A model generated the notes under the pieces. It saw nothing but the letters and a program-made list of their open reading frames with translations, ran no database searches and was not told the DNA's origin. A DNA stretch of 64,000 nt from Rhizomys pruinosus (taxonomy: Eukaryota > Chordata > Mammalia > Rodentia > Spalacidae). Both the position numbers and the translations under genes were made by a program. Position 1 is the first letter of the stretch. Every line of letters begins with the position of its first letter. Below, in pieces: positions 32,796 through 45,378 of the stretch. The DNA lies in the NCBI GenBank assembly GCA_009823505.1, contig VZQC01001595.1, positions 88,799-152,798 of the forward strand, in the 5' to 3' direction.

Positions 32796-35197
32796 TTCTT
32801 TATTTTTATTTATTTATTTTTTTTGGCATGTTATTTTATTTTTATTTTTTTAGTTTTATTGAGCGCATCTCATACATTTCTTAATCAAATTTAGACTCAT
32901 TCCCCCATCCATGCCCACCCCTCATGCCCCCCCACCCTCTGTCAGAGCTCATGGATTCTGTCATACACAAGTCTTGTCTTGCATCTTTTTCTCACTCTTT
33001 TATAACCTTTTCGGTGCACAGGTTTACTGTTTTGGTCAGTTCTTTGAATAGGTTTTTCTCTCTCTCTTTTTGTTCCCATTTGATTTTATATTATTCCAAA
33101 ATATGCATATATACACTCCACACATATATCAAAATTACAAAATCTGAAAATAAACTATAGGTTAGTTGCAAAGCACATTTAGAGATTTATATTTTAACAA
33201 TAAAGCTGCATGCAGGTAAAAAGAAGTATAACTTTACATTCTCTCTTATTCTTAGAATATAAATATTAATGTTCCTATATGATAGCACACACCATAGGAT
33301 TATATAACAATAAATTATGAATGGTTGTAGCATGTATCAATATAAAGAGAACATAGTATTTTACAACATCTTTTGTACAACTTTTTTTATTACTTGTTTA
33401 TTTTTAAGGGATTATATAATATAATAACACAGTTGTTTTCAGATAACACTGATGTTGCTCAGTTTGCCATACAATTAGGTAATTGGTGCATTTTGCAAGT
33501 ATCTATGTCCAAATTTTGAACAACCCAAGGTTCCCATAGTCCAGTTGGAGAAGCTTGTATGCGCAGGCATGTCAATCAATTAGGAGTCCAGACTATATTG
33601 CTGTAGTCTCATGATTCACCCCTATCTCTCCGCAGCCCTTACATTCTACCACACCTCCTCTTCCGCAATTTGTTCCCTGGGCTTTGGGAAAGGGGCACAA
33701 GTGGGTGAGAAGAAAACAGTCTACTTTCTTTGGAGTTGTCATTTTGGACTCTAGTCTGTTCAGGTTGTTTCCCTTCATGGGTTGACAGCTTTTCCAGTGA
33801 TACCTTTTTAGTCATACTAACAAAGCACAAGCAATTGGATGTACAGGCATTTAAGCAGTACTAATTATTATGTCAAGCTAAGCTGTGAGCATAGACACAG
33901 ATGCTTGGATGGTATGCTAATCCACAAACTGTGGTTTCTCTATAAAGGGTGACAAGTTCTTATTGTGGCTTATAACATCTCCTAACCACTAGAGGACATA
34001 AGCTTGTGGCATCCACTGTGAGTTATTCCTCCAAGGAGAGAGCTAATAGCCAAATAGATTTGGGATATATATAGACACTTGGCTGCCACTGTTGCACAGT
34101 ATCTCCAGGCTGTTGAGGTGTAGCTGATATTGACGGAGGAGTCTTGCTTGTCTCAGGGAGACCAATATTTTGCTGTATTGCTTTAGTGGCCTTTGGTAAC
34201 GCTCTCTGGCATTTCAGAGGCCAGTTGTATGCTAGCAAGTGACGTCTCATAACATTTTTCATGCTCACACCAGGTCTTCGACAACAGGGACTTACTGCCT
34301 TTCTCCTTGCATATATCCCACTTATAGGCAAAAGGCCTTTATAATTTGGGGGGGGGGGTTTGAATCCCCTAGCCAACATCTCCTAGGCAGAATAATTCAT
34401 TGCTGATGTCAGAGCTTTCCTGTAGTAATATATTTTGCTTAATTACACAACTTATAAACACTTTACTATTGAATTTGGCTCTAGATAGAGAAATATCCTT
34501 TCACAGTTCCTATGCCTATCAATCAATTAATACGTTGTGCCTGTTTTATAGGAAATTACCACTGTAACAATTGGCTCTAGTTTACAGTTAGGGAGTGGTT
34601 TCATTACCATCATGTTTTTCTTTTTCCTATAAAGGGGAGAGGTAGGAAGGTTTCTCAGTATCTGGAAGGTAAACTTCATTAGGGCCCATTATAAACAGTT
34701 AACCCCAATATTATTCAGAGAGATGCTCAGTGTCTGTGACTCAGGCAGTCTGAGGTTCCTCTTTCTTTAATGTTCAGATGGGTCAACCTCTCTGCTGGCA
34801 TTTCCCAGTCCATCCTGCATAGCCATAAGTTGTATGTTTTCAGGCATTTAGATTGGTGATTTTTACCTGTGGGAACATAAAATTCTCCTCCCATTGTTAG
34901 TTTCAAGATCAGAAAAATTGAAAATTTATCAATAGGATTGGAACACAGAGTTTTCCATTTGTATCCCAGAAAGGATAGTACCCCACCTCCCACCTCCCTC
35001 TTTTTTTTTAGGTTTTTATGTTTTGACCTATAGATGCCTAAGTTGTATTACACATGCCCATAAACAGGAGCCAAGGCATAAGCTTTCATTAAATTTACAC
35101 AAACTGTTTCTCATTGACTGTATGCTACTTATTTGGGAAGGAAATTTAAGCTTAGTTCCTTTAAATTGTCCTATGAGTAAAAGAAAGTGTTATAATG
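32796..35197 (-). mobile_element. Family A L1-linked repeat, long copy (2.4 kb)
   Basis: A perfect 14-bp duplication, tgagaggtgtttct, flanks it (32782-32795 and 35198-35211). From its 3' end (left): T-rich tail, then a standard L1 3'UTR (32840-33495, including the complement of the caattacctaattgtatgg block that normally follows ORF2), then family A body (33500-35197). No ORF2 is present. A minus-strand ORF of 118 codons (34023-34379) has no recognisable domain. So this unit joins family A directly to the L1 3'UTR. Confidence 0.8.
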
Positions 35198-35211
35198 TGA
35201 GAGGTGTTTCT

Positions 35212-36200
35212 AAGCTTCAGGGGTCAGCTTGCCTTCTACAGGAAATACAGATTTAAAACAAACAACCTGTGTGAATTCCCAGACTAATGCGTTGTGCCTC
35301 ATTTTACCTACTTAACATTTCTCTCTCCAATAACAAAGCAGACATGAGGGTGGAATGATGCTATTTCCCTCCAGTGACTCTTAAACAGTGCTTTGATAGA
35401 TAATTGCTTCTTGAAAAGTCTGTTGGAATTGGTGTATTAATAGCCCCCCAGCATAACCAATGTGTCCCCTGGGAGGTGGGACTATTCCTCTTGCTATAGA
35501 AAGGGTGCTTCATTTTTCTTTCAATCGAGGTCTTTCAACTCTAAGTCTTTTCTGTTAGAACACAGGCCTGCACGTTTAGGCCAGACCCTACAGCCTGAGC
35601 CAGGCCACACATCCCTCCACATCTCTATTGACACACTTAAGAAGCAGTCTAGGCTGTGATGACTGTTCTCCATTCTTGATACTTGGCTGTTCTGTACTTT
35701 TTGCTGTGTAGACAATGCTGAACTAGATGGAAATTATGTCAGTTTCCTTTCCAGACTGATGGCTGCTGTTTATTGTTGTTTCTTTAATTACACTTAACAC
35801 TTTCCAACTCCTCTGTGATCATGATGCTTCCTTGATCCTGAAGTCCCCTGTCAAAAAAACATGGTACTTAAACATTCCACATATAAGTTTTAATAAATGT
35901 GTAATAACTACTCATCATTAAAAGCCACAAGTACTCACTTATATAATGGACTTTGCGTACAAAAAATAATATAAAAATGATCTTTTGGAATTCAAGCTAT
36001 TCGTCAGTAGACAAATATCTGTGCAAATTATCTAGCCTCCTCGTTGTTAAGAAGTACACAGAACCTTATACCTGAATGTTGTGAATCCACTCATTTGAAA
36101 GGAAGAGGGGGCTTCTACAATGAGTTCTAACACAAATTTTTAGTTCCCTCTCATTACAGGAATGTTGATGGTCCATTTTCAGTCTAGATGCAGTCAGATA
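35212..36200. other. Unique sequence
   Basis: No repeat or exon recognised; 35440-35620 is somewhat GC-richer. Confidence 0.35.
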
Positions 36201-36204
36201 TCTC

Positions 36205-36345
36205 AAAGGATAATCTCAGCTGTATTATTTATTAAGCATATGATTTAACCCCATTATGTAACCTCGGTGCCTCAGTTTCTAAATCTGTAATACAGCAATA
36301 ACTCATGGATTTTCATGAGAATTAAATGAGAAAGTATTTGGTACA
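36205..36345 (+). mobile_element. MIR SINE
   Basis: cggtgcctcagtttctaaat followed by a taatacagcaataactc block and gagaattaaatgagaaag is the MIR core and 3' part in order. Confidence 0.75.
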
Positions 36346-36499
36346 AATTTACCAAATGTAAGTTTGGTTTTTTTCTTTCCAAAATTTGGAGCCATCCTGT
36401 GTGGCCCCACGTAAATTTTGTCCTGTACCAGCTGAGAATAATGGGAGTATGTCACTTCTTTTTAAAAAATATTTATTAGTTTTAAATTTTTAAATACTT

Positions 36500-36713
36500 T
36501 TTATATTATTTTTATTTTGTGTGTATGAGTGCATCACTTACATTTGTGTAAGTGCACTCATATCTTGCAATACCCACAGTTAGAAATGGCGTCAAATCCC
36601 CAGGAACTGGAGTTAAGGGTGGTTGTTAGCCACCACATGGGCGCTGCAGATCAAATGCAGGTCCTCTGCAAGAGCAGCCTGTGATCTTAACCACTAAGTC
36701 TCCTCTCCAGCCC
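36500..36713 (-). mobile_element. B2-type SINE
   Basis: Minus strand; ends gtctcctctccagcccc, B-box complement near 36650. The tail is in the T-rich tract at the left. Confidence 0.88.
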
Positions 36714-36729
36714 CTATTTCCCATTTTTA

Positions 36730-36939
36730 ATTATGTATATGTATGTATATCTGAGTATTAATTATGTGCACAGGAATGCAGGTGCCCACAGAGACCAGAG
36801 GTATCTGATCCCCTGAAGCTGTAGTTACAGGCAATGTGTGCCCTTCCCCTCAATGTATGTTGTAGAACTGATCTCAGATCCTCTGCAAGAGCAGTGTATA
36901 CTCTTAACCACTGATCTATTTCTCTAGCCTCAAATACAA
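36730..36939 (-). mobile_element. B2-type SINE, old
   Basis: Minus strand; cctctgcaagagcagtgtat and tctatttctctagcctc mark the head; the tail is at the left (tatgtatatgtatg). It lies head to tail with the previous B2. Confidence 0.78.
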
Positions 36940-37430
36940 ATGTGAAACTTCCAAATTCAAAGTTATTAGTAGTGAATCTCTGACCTTTTATTGTATGTGT
37001 ACTTAGAATTAGAGTTCTCATAATGACTGTATTTTGCTGTGTATTTTGTTAGGACTTAAAGAAACAGACACCATTGCCATTTAGTGTGCCAAATTCTTGG
37101 AATTAAACAAGAACCTTCTCCTCCCCTCCCCACCGTCACCCCTGTCTTATGTCTTCCTTTTTCCTCACTTATCTGTATAAAGATATAGCTTCTAAAAGTG
37201 AACTCAATTTTATGAGCCTCCCTCCTTAGAAATTTCATTAAGCAGGGACAATGAACTATATTTCTCATAAGACAAGAGAGGTCCATACCATGCCTAAACA
37301 GACTTTGTCAGGGTCTATTATCTATTCTTCTGAGAGTGGCTTTGAGAAAATTCTTATTACCTGAAAAAAATATTTCTCTGAATAAAAAGTCAACCTTCAT
37401 GATCACACACTTAGTAATTCCACTTTTCCC
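36940..37430. other. Unique sequence
   Basis: Nothing recognised. Confidence 0.35.
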
Positions 37431-37448
37431 TAAAAGTTTTAAGTCTTT

Positions 37449-37524
37449 GCCTGGTCTACAGAGTGAGTTCCAGGCCAGCTGGACATGGAGACCCTGTCTC
37501 AAAAAAAAGACCAAAAAAAAAAAA
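37449..37524 (+). mobile_element. B1 SINE, 5'-truncated to the last ~60 bases
   Basis: Only the 3' end is present (gcctggtctacagagtgagt to aaaaaaaagacc plus A tail). A 17-bp duplication, aaaagttttaagtcttt, flanks it at 37432-37448 and 37525-37541, so it inserted in truncated form. Confidence 0.93.
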
Positions 37525-37708
37525 AAAAGTTTTAAGTCTTTTTCTATAGCTCAAATTGTTATATGATCTTTAGTCATTTATCTGTCTTTTGTATCTTGTA
37601 TTCTTCTGTGGACTTCTGTGCAAGTACATTTAACTACAATGAATTTATCATGCTAATCTGTCTACTCTTAGTTTGTTTAATAGTCAGTTATCAAATCTTC
37701 AGGGAGTA

Positions 37709-37918
37709 GGGGCTGGAGAGATGGCTCGGCGGTTGAGACACTTGCTGTTCTTTCTGGCAACTGGGGTCTGAACCCCAACACCCTCTTCACCTAACCACAG
37801 TTCCAGGGGATCTGATGCCCTCTTCCAATCTCCATGGCATTGCATGACGCAGGTGCACTTATAAACATGCAGGCAAAATATACATATGCATAAATTAAAA
37901 ATAATAAATAAGATTTAA
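37709..37918 (+). mobile_element. B2-type SINE
   Basis: Head ggggctggagagatggctcg, a single ttccaggggatctgatgccc block, and an L1-like A/T tail. Confidence 0.88.
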
Positions 37919-38425
37919 ATTTTTTATAATTTTTAAAACCTCAAAAATTAGCAAGATGCACTCCCCCATACTTCCTCTCCCTCCATATATAGAACTGTGA
38001 CCTCCACAAAAGCTCTTTCCTAAGTTTATTCGTGCTTTCCACGATTTTTAACATGATGCCTCATCTCACACAGAGTGAGAGCTCTTTATTTGCTTTATCT
38101 ATTGTTCCACTTTCCCCTCTCCAGTTATCCAAGGCTGATCACAGCAGAATCCTACTCCCTCTCTTCTTCCACCCCATGTATATTTTGATCTGGGAGCCCA
38201 CAAAACAAGCAATGGGATATTAAACATATCAATAACTAAATATGTGATCCTTGCCAGAACTCACTGTTTTCATGGAAGAACTCTGCTGTGGGTTATCTGT
38301 AAACTGTGAGCTACATATTGCACTAGGAAATGAATAACAGCATTAAAAACGGAAGAGTCCCACAGCATTCCACCGAAGATACGGGAATTATTAATTTTGA
38401 TCCATTTTGGTTAAATCATTGAAGA
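37919..38425. other. Mostly unique sequence
   Basis: 37985-38130 may hold a faint L2-like stretch. Nothing firm. Confidence 0.3.
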
Positions 38426-38429
38426 GAGC

Positions 38430-38960
38430 TAGTTCAATGATAAAACTACAAAACGATACTCCAAAGTATGGTGCTTGGCTATGTGGCATGCTTTGAACTG
38501 AGGGACCTCAGAAGGGTTTCAGAGTCTCTTTCCAGCCTTCTGGAAATCTTCTTTCTTTGGTTCCTGTTTCTTCATGCAGGGAAGACCACATAGGCTATAA
38601 GACCCAGAATGGTTTTCCCCAAACCAGCCATAAAAATCAAAAAAATATCAATCTAAATTCCCTTTGCCTTCTGTGGAAGAGTTGGCTATAAGGAATTCTC
38701 TGAGACACTTACATGCTAGTAGAGCATAAGACCGTCACTCCAGGAGGGGGTCTTACTTCATACATGGGAGGAAGAATGCTACACAGACAGCCTAAAGAGA
38801 ATCTGAATGAATCTGTTTGGTTGGGTCTTCCTCCCATTTTATCACAATTACATCACACTCTTTTTGTCCAATTACATTTTCCATTGATGCCCATGCTTCA
38901 TTTAACTTAAGCATAAAACAATTCACCTGGGTCTTTAGGTCTTCAAACCTAAAAGAATTC
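38430..38960 (+). mobile_element. Old LTR-like repeat (paired with 19690-20205)
   Basis: gtatggtgcttggctatgtg, then ggttgggtcttcctcccatt, then aagcataaaacaattcacctggg near the end. The last ~200 bp match the copy at 19690-20205 by eye. Probably a solo ERV LTR; class unknown. Confidence 0.5.
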
Positions 38961-39647
38961 TATGCATATGAAATTCTGACTAATGAATTTTCTATGCTTC
39001 TTTTCTTATTGATCTGCCTTTTGTTATGCATTATCTGCTATGACCCTTATGATGGATAAAGAAAAGTATCAATCCTTTCTACCCATACACCACAAAAATA
39101 TGTTGAACAGGAAACACTCTAACACTGAATGAAGAAAACTGATGAAAATTTTGCATCTACTGTACCAGAGTGGTCCATGTATTCTTATGTTGTCTAAGCA
39201 CAATACAATTCCATTTTTACCATTCCATCCCACCTTTGACATTCATTTGTACCTTTGAATCAAATTCAGTACAGTGGAATGGTTTTTGTTTGTCCAAAAG
39301 GACGTACTTTCAGCACTAGATAATAGAGCAGCAGAAGATCCCAGGAGAAAAAATTTACTACAGTGGATGAAGTCAACTTCCACGTTCTGAGTCATCTTTT
39401 CACTGACTGTAGGAAATCTCTCTTTTTGTTAGTCCCTGCTTTCCAGTGTGCTTAATTTACCTGTTATAGTTTTGAGGCATCCTGTGATTATTATTAATTT
39501 GGCCAGCTTGCTTTCTCAGACAGCATAAACTCAAGACCTTAAGAAGGAAACTTCTTTTCTGCTCCATCTCTCGCTGATCCTTTTCCTTTAAGTTGTAATT
39601 TTCCTTCACTCTTTGTTTCAGCCTGATGGATTCCCATGAACCAGTTT
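38961..39647. other. Unique sequence
   Basis: Nothing recognised. Confidence 0.35.
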
Positions 39648-39661
39648 CTAGGTGAGCTTTT

Positions 39662-39918
39662 TTTTTTTTATAATTTTTAATTTTATTTTATTTATTTTTG
39701 TATGTGTATGAGTGTACTGTCTGCATGTAGGTTTGTGCACCCGTGTCGTGCAATGCCGCGGAGGTCAGAAGAGGGTGTCGGATTCCCCTGGAACTGGAGT
39801 TCTCCTGGAGTTGGAGTTTCAGACGGTTCTCAGCCGCCATGTGGGTGCTGGGGATCGAACCCGGGTCCTCTGTAAGAGCGGTCAGCGCTCTCAACCGCTA
39901 GGCCACCTCTCCAGCCCC
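39662..39918 (-). mobile_element. B2 SINE, young-looking, with internal repeat
   Basis: Minus-strand B2 ending ggccacctctccagcccc, A and B boxes intact on the minus strand (gggttcgatcccc at about 39852). The 14-bp duplication ctaggtgagctttt flanks it at 39648-39661 and 39919-39932. Confidence 0.96.
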
Positions 39919-39932
39919 CTAGGTGAGCTTTT

Positions 39933-40785
39933 AAGACTGGAAGCAGGTTGGACTTCTGACAGTCACTTACACACATGACTATTTCCCTTTTGTTTCTCTG
40001 CCTAGTACATTGTAATAATCCCACATTTTCAATAGTTTTTCAAGGGGAAAATTGAACTTTAATCATGTTATTTTAAAATGTACAGTTTTTTTTCTAGTGA
40101 AGGGTTTTCATGCTTTTAATATTTTTGCTTTTTAAAATGCATTTCTATATTTTGTATGTTTAAACTATTTAGAGGGGATTTGAATAACTAAACAAAAATC
40201 AACTATTGTCATATATTGCCTTGCATATCTTTTTAGTGAACAAAATCTTTTTTGATTAGTGACTTTATATGAGAACATTTGCAGTACAATGAGAGTAATT
40301 ATATATTATTATTGAGCACTAATAATTAGGAAATATCAACTAAGGAAATCTCTTTCCATTCAAATTGGCCTGAATATCAAAAAGGGACAGTTATATATAT
40401 TTCAGGTCAGTTTTGGTGGCTGCCAAAGAGGACAAGAAGATTCCTATGGGTGTGGGATTAGGGCTGAAATAACTGCACAAAGCAAAGCTTATCTAATTCC
40501 CTGAACTTAATAGAATGAGAAAAGACGAGTTTCTAAAAGGTGGAGACAAGGTCATTCTTTATCATATAAGTCATCTCTTTCCCATAGAAAATTATAAGAG
40601 GAGCTAAACGTCTGTAATTAAAAGCTGAATTGAATTTTCAGTTTCAGAAGGAGTCAAAGACCTTTCAGATCTCCTTATCCATAACAAGCCCTTACCTTCT
40701 GTGTGCTTCAGTTCCCTCATTTTTAGAAGCTGGATAGCTTGCCTTCTGGTACCCCACATGTAAAGAAAAATAGCCAGGTACATAC
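39933..40785. other. Unique sequence
   Basis: Nothing recognised, apart from a weak MIR-like tcagttccctcatttttag at about 40708. Confidence 0.35.
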
Positions 40786-40788
40786 TAT

Positions 40789-40936
40789 TTTTTTCTTTTG
40801 TCTTTTTGAGACAGGGTCTCCCTATAGCCCCAGCTGGCCTGGAACTCACTCTGCCACACTGGCCTTGAACTCACAGAGATCCTCCTGCCTCTGCTTCCTG
40901 AGTTCTGGGATTAAAGGCAAGCTCCACCAGGCTCAG
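40789..40936 (-). mobile_element. B1 SINE
   Basis: Minus strand: ttttgagacagggtctccct to aagctccaccaggctcagc. A short internal deletion of the tgtagacca block. Confidence 0.93.
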
Positions 40937-41703
40937 CACATCCTAATTTTTTTTAACTCAAGCTATACAGCTTTGAAACTTCCTTACAGGCTATTCCTAT
41001 AAAGACAGGGTGAAATGGAGAACTGAAGTTAATGAAGTCTCAAACTCGGTTTTATTCCTGCAACATTTGCCGTATAATTAATTATCTTTTGAAAACATAG
41101 TTAAGTTATGAAACCAGGCCCTGTAGTAAGTAGAGAGATAGAAGGAATGGAGTTCATACCCAAAGCTGCTTTATTTCAAACTTCTGGCTCAAATCCATTG
41201 AAATGACCTTTGTTACCTATAACATCCTCCAAGTTATATTATTCAATTATTATTTTCATCTGAATTGACTAGGTGACACTGTGCAAATGTGGACCTCTCT
41301 CTTCATATTAAAACTGTTTCTTCCTTTACTTCATCATAGTAGATGAAACAAGACTGCAGATTCTAGAATCGAAACATTAGATTGCAACCATAACACCATC
41401 AAGCTGATAAGTTACTAATGACTACTACTAGTTACCTACTAACTGACAAGTTACTCTGTGTCTCGAAGTCCTTATCTTAAAACTATGACTAACTTAATAA
41501 GACTTAAACAGAGCTTTCTCAAATAGACAGCATTTAGGAAAGTATCAGGTTAATTATCGCAGCACTATTTTCCTATTCTTATCACTGTTTAATGGTCCAA
41601 AAAGTCTTCTTGGATGCTCGTTCCTTTGCTGTTCCACTACCACCACCATTCTTGTCTCTTCTTGCTCTTTATACTCATCTTAGATGATCACTCCATACTA
41701 AGG
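40937..41703. other. Mostly unique sequence
   Basis: A possible MIR trace around 41440-41500. Otherwise nothing recognised. Confidence 0.35.
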
Positions 41704-41712
41704 CAAAATCTT

Positions 41713-42322
41713 TTTTTTCTATTACTTTTTTTTTTCATTTTTTGACAATAAGTAATAATTTATGAGTATAAGCATCCTTCATGTAAAACCAATTTGCAAG
41801 CAGCTATGCCCAAACCTACACAGCCCAAGGGTCTCACCATCCAGCTGGGGGGCTTGTATGTTCAATCAAGTTGATAAAATAAGTGTCCAGTCTATATTAC
41901 TGTAGTTTCACCATTCACCCCAACTGTAGCCCTTACATTCTACCACGCCCTCTCTTCCACAGATTGTTCCCTAGGCTTAGAAAAGGGGCACAGGTGGACG
42001 AGAAGCAAAACAGTCTATTTTTTCTGGAACTGTCATTTTGGACTCTGGTCAATTCTGGCTGTTTCCTTTCATGAGCTGACCATTTGTCCAGGAATAACCT
42101 TTCAGTACTACTAATGAAGCACAGACAATTAGATATATAGGTATTAAATAGTACTCATTATTATGGTAGGTTACTTTGGTATAGACAAAGATACCTGGAT
42201 GGTATATTAATCTATGAATTACATTTTTTTCTGTAAAATATGACAGGGTTTTACTGTGGCTTATAACATCTCCTAACTGCTAGAGGATGTAAGCTTGTGG
42301 CATCAGCCATAGGTTATTCCTC
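41713..42322 (-). mobile_element. Family A L1-linked repeat, short 5'-truncated copy
   Basis: T-rich tail at the left, then family A body very close to 30100-30700. The L1-type C-rich 3' end seen in the other copies is missing here. The word caaaatctt occurs at 41704-41712 and 42323-42331 as target-site duplication. Confidence 0.8.
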
Positions 42323-42331
42323 CAAAATCTT

Positions 42332-42895
42332 ACTCTCAGTCTCCAGCTAGATCTCTCAAGAGTCAAACTTCCCTCTTTCTCTTTACCACATCCCCTTAGT
42401 CATATCATTAGTACCTCCAATTTAATATGCAACAAAAGGAACACATATGCTTCATTACTAGAACTTTAGCCAGAGACAAGGACATGCCACTCAAAGCTGA
42501 GGAGTAAGTGCTTACTGAAAAGTTACTGCTCTTCAGTTAAGTAACAATACACAGTGGGTTGGCAAAGAAACTGTATTCTGAAAAGCTAGGTCTGGTTTGG
42601 ATATTACAACCATTGCTTATAATTCTAGATTCCATTCTCATTCTTCTGTTAGCACTCAGACTAATGACATCATGGTCCAGGCTCTACATTCAGGGATGAT
42701 CATTTAAGTAATCCTAGAGACTTGTAGGACACCCCAAAAATTCAAGGAGGGCCCCGGGAACCTTTGCTTTATCATCTAATAAGTGATATAACAAAGCTAT
42801 AAGAAGCACTTCTTTAAGAACCTCATCCTAGCATACCTTCTTTAGCAGAGAGTAAAAGAGAATCGCAGGTACTTCAGGGTGCAATTAATAATGAT
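42332..42895. other. Unique sequence
   Basis: Nothing recognised. Confidence 0.35.
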
Positions 42896-42899
42896 ATTG

Positions 42900-43104
42900 G
42901 AGGTGGAGAGATGGCTCGGCAGCTAAGAGCACTGGCTACTTTTGCAGAAGGCTGGGGTTTGATTCTCAGCACCCACATGGTTGATAACAAGCCTCTCTAT
43001 CTCCTCTTCCAGGGGCATCCTCTTCTGACCTCTGCCGGCATTGCATTACAGAAGTAGATTTACACACACTCAGGTAATACATTTATACATATAAAATAAG
43101 AACA
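42900..43104 (+). mobile_element. B2-type SINE
   Basis: Head ggtggagagatggctcggca; middle and tail diverged. It is followed directly by a second B2. Confidence 0.88.
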
Positions 43105-43114
43105 TATGTTTAGG

Positions 43115-43337
43115 GGGCTGGAGAAATGGTCTAGTGGTTGAGAGCACTGTCTGCTCATGCAGAGGACCAGGGTTCGGTCCCCAGCACCCACATGGCGCCT
43201 GAGAACCGTCTTTAACTCCAGTTCCAGGGGAATCTGAAGGCCTCTTCTGGCCTCTGCGGCATTGCATGGCACGGATGCACAAACCTACATGCAGACATTA
43301 CATTCATACACATAAAAAATAAATAAAATTAAAAAAT
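43115..43337 (+). mobile_element. B2 SINE, form without internal repeat
   Basis: Head gggggctggagaaatggtct; one aactccagttccagggg unit; tail catacacataaaaaataaat. The word atatgttta lies before and after it, so it inserted next to the older B2. Confidence 0.93.
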
Positions 43338-43348
43338 ATATGTTTAAA

Positions 43349-45330
43349 AGAATAGAGATATCTACAGAGAAGAGTAATTTCTGACTGCTACATGCTCAAC
43401 TTACCACAAAAAAATTACCCAGGAAGAACTCTGATAGTCTCACCATTCCATTTAATAATTACTAAACTTATATAATAATATCTGATATTCCTGTGTATCA
43501 GATATTATTATAGATGCCAGGAAAATATCAGTGGACATACTGACCCAAATTTCCTTGTTCAAGGAATAGTACAATGAAAAGAGATTTGAGCCATAGAAGT
43601 ACAAAGTTAGAGTCTTTTGCTTAGTTGTTTCTTTGTGACCAAATTTTTAACTGTTCATTTTTGCTGCAGCATTTAAAAAAATAAGAAAAAGCACATACAT
43701 AAATATATACGTAGTCACACGACTCATATACATATATGTATATATGTAATTGATAACACCATTCTCCTCACCCCATATAGTTCTATATGACAAAGGGATT
43801 CATTTTTTCATATGGTTTCACAGTTGAAAAGCAAAGCAGATGGTACTTCTAGAGAAGGCAGCTTGCTTGCTGAAATGTCATGGATATACAAAAATAAAAA
43901 CGAAAATGAAAGGCAAGAAAATCTTCTCATTTGAATAATGAACTATCTGTGTCTCCTCAGAGCTGCACAGCTCAGATAATGAAAAGAAACACTCTCAGGC
44001 CCTTTGTTCTACATTTACAACAAAACTCAAACCACATGTCTGTCATGTAACAAGCTACTCTGGATAATTTCTCAAAGAATAATAATCATTGTTTGATGGA
44101 ACCACTTGTAAAACCCAGAAAGTACCCAGAAAAGTTGGCACTTGTAGTAAACTATCTAAGGGGTAATTTGTGGTGACAAATGATCTATTGAGTATTGCAT
44201 TTAAACTTTAAAACAATTGCTCGCACACAAAAGAAAACCAACGTCTGAGGCGGCACTCCATTCCAGCTTCCTGTCTCTGTTCATTTCTGTATTCTCTTCA
44301 GTTGAAGGAAGCTCTAGGGATTCATGACAGTAGATAGCTCAAAATGATGCCAGTAGAGTTTTTGTAATTATTATTATGTTAAACTAATAATTTGATTGCT
44401 TTGTTCTGTGACTCTGTATGCTTATTTCAGCTTCATAATAGTTGCCAGATTAAGCTGTGTGATGTTTATTCTGCAATGCAATGCATGGACCACAAGTTTG
44501 CTGGCCTGCATCCACTGTTCTGCCAGCACTATAAACACTGACAATGCCCACTGTTGTCTTCAGAGAACTTTGTATAGAGCGGAAGTGACAAAAGGGAAAG
44601 ACTTGAGGCAAATCCACAGAATGTAATTACACTTAAGGAGTTGGCTTTACTTGCTTCACAAGCCTTTGAGGAGGGAGCCTTGACTCAACACCAACCGAAC
44701 TGTTCTGAGAATTGATTGCTTCATTTCTTCTACTACCTCCAGAATTCTCAGAAGCCAAAAACCTCACCTGCAAAGACTGAACAATGTTCACTGCTTTTCC
44801 AACTACCTTCTGGGGCAGAGAAAGACACCAGAAAAAAGAATAAACAAAAGATACTTTTTGGCTATGTGAGGGCTGGCACTATCGAGGGTACTAGAACCAA
44901 GTTGTTAAGACCCATGGGATACACAATGGAAAATAACCATTGTGTAACGATACTCTCTATTTACCAGCCCACCTCAGGCTCCTTCCTCTCATAGTCGCTG
45001 CTGAGAACAAAGCCATTTACCAGCTATGTGGAGAAAAAGATCACCTCAGGTCCACATAGGCCCTTATTGTTCAGAGGAGAAGGTGAGATACCTAGAAAGC
45101 AATGTAACTAATATAAATCTATGGATGTTAGTTTTGGTAGAATTATATTCAGGAAAGGCAAATCTACAACCAGAATAGGTATCTACTCCACTAAGGACAA
45201 AGTGTTGCAATTTCCACAATATAAATTGCCCAATATAGTTAAACTGCCACCAGATAGCTGGATAGCTGGATGGTTACCCCACTTCTGGTACCACAATCTA
45301 TATTTGGCTATTTGGCTGGAGATCTCTAGA
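43349..45330. other. Unique sequence
   Basis: About 2 kb without recognised repeats. A TATA/CATATA-rich stretch lies at 43700-43750. 44200-44700 is a balanced-composition block that may be conserved non-coding DNA. ORFs are of chance length. Confidence 0.4.
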
Positions 45331-45332
45331 GG

Positions 45333-45336
<4 letters not shown>

Positions 45337-45375
<39 letters not shown>
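45337..45375. repeat. (GA)n microsatellite
   Basis: About 19 uninterrupted GA units at the start of a family B-related repeat. Confidence 0.98.

Positions 45376-45378
<3 letters not shown>

Noticed and set aside
45121..45378. ORF ending in an Arg-Glu repeat
   Set aside because: The repeat is the translation of a GA microsatellite. The same applies to the ORF at 11539-11901.
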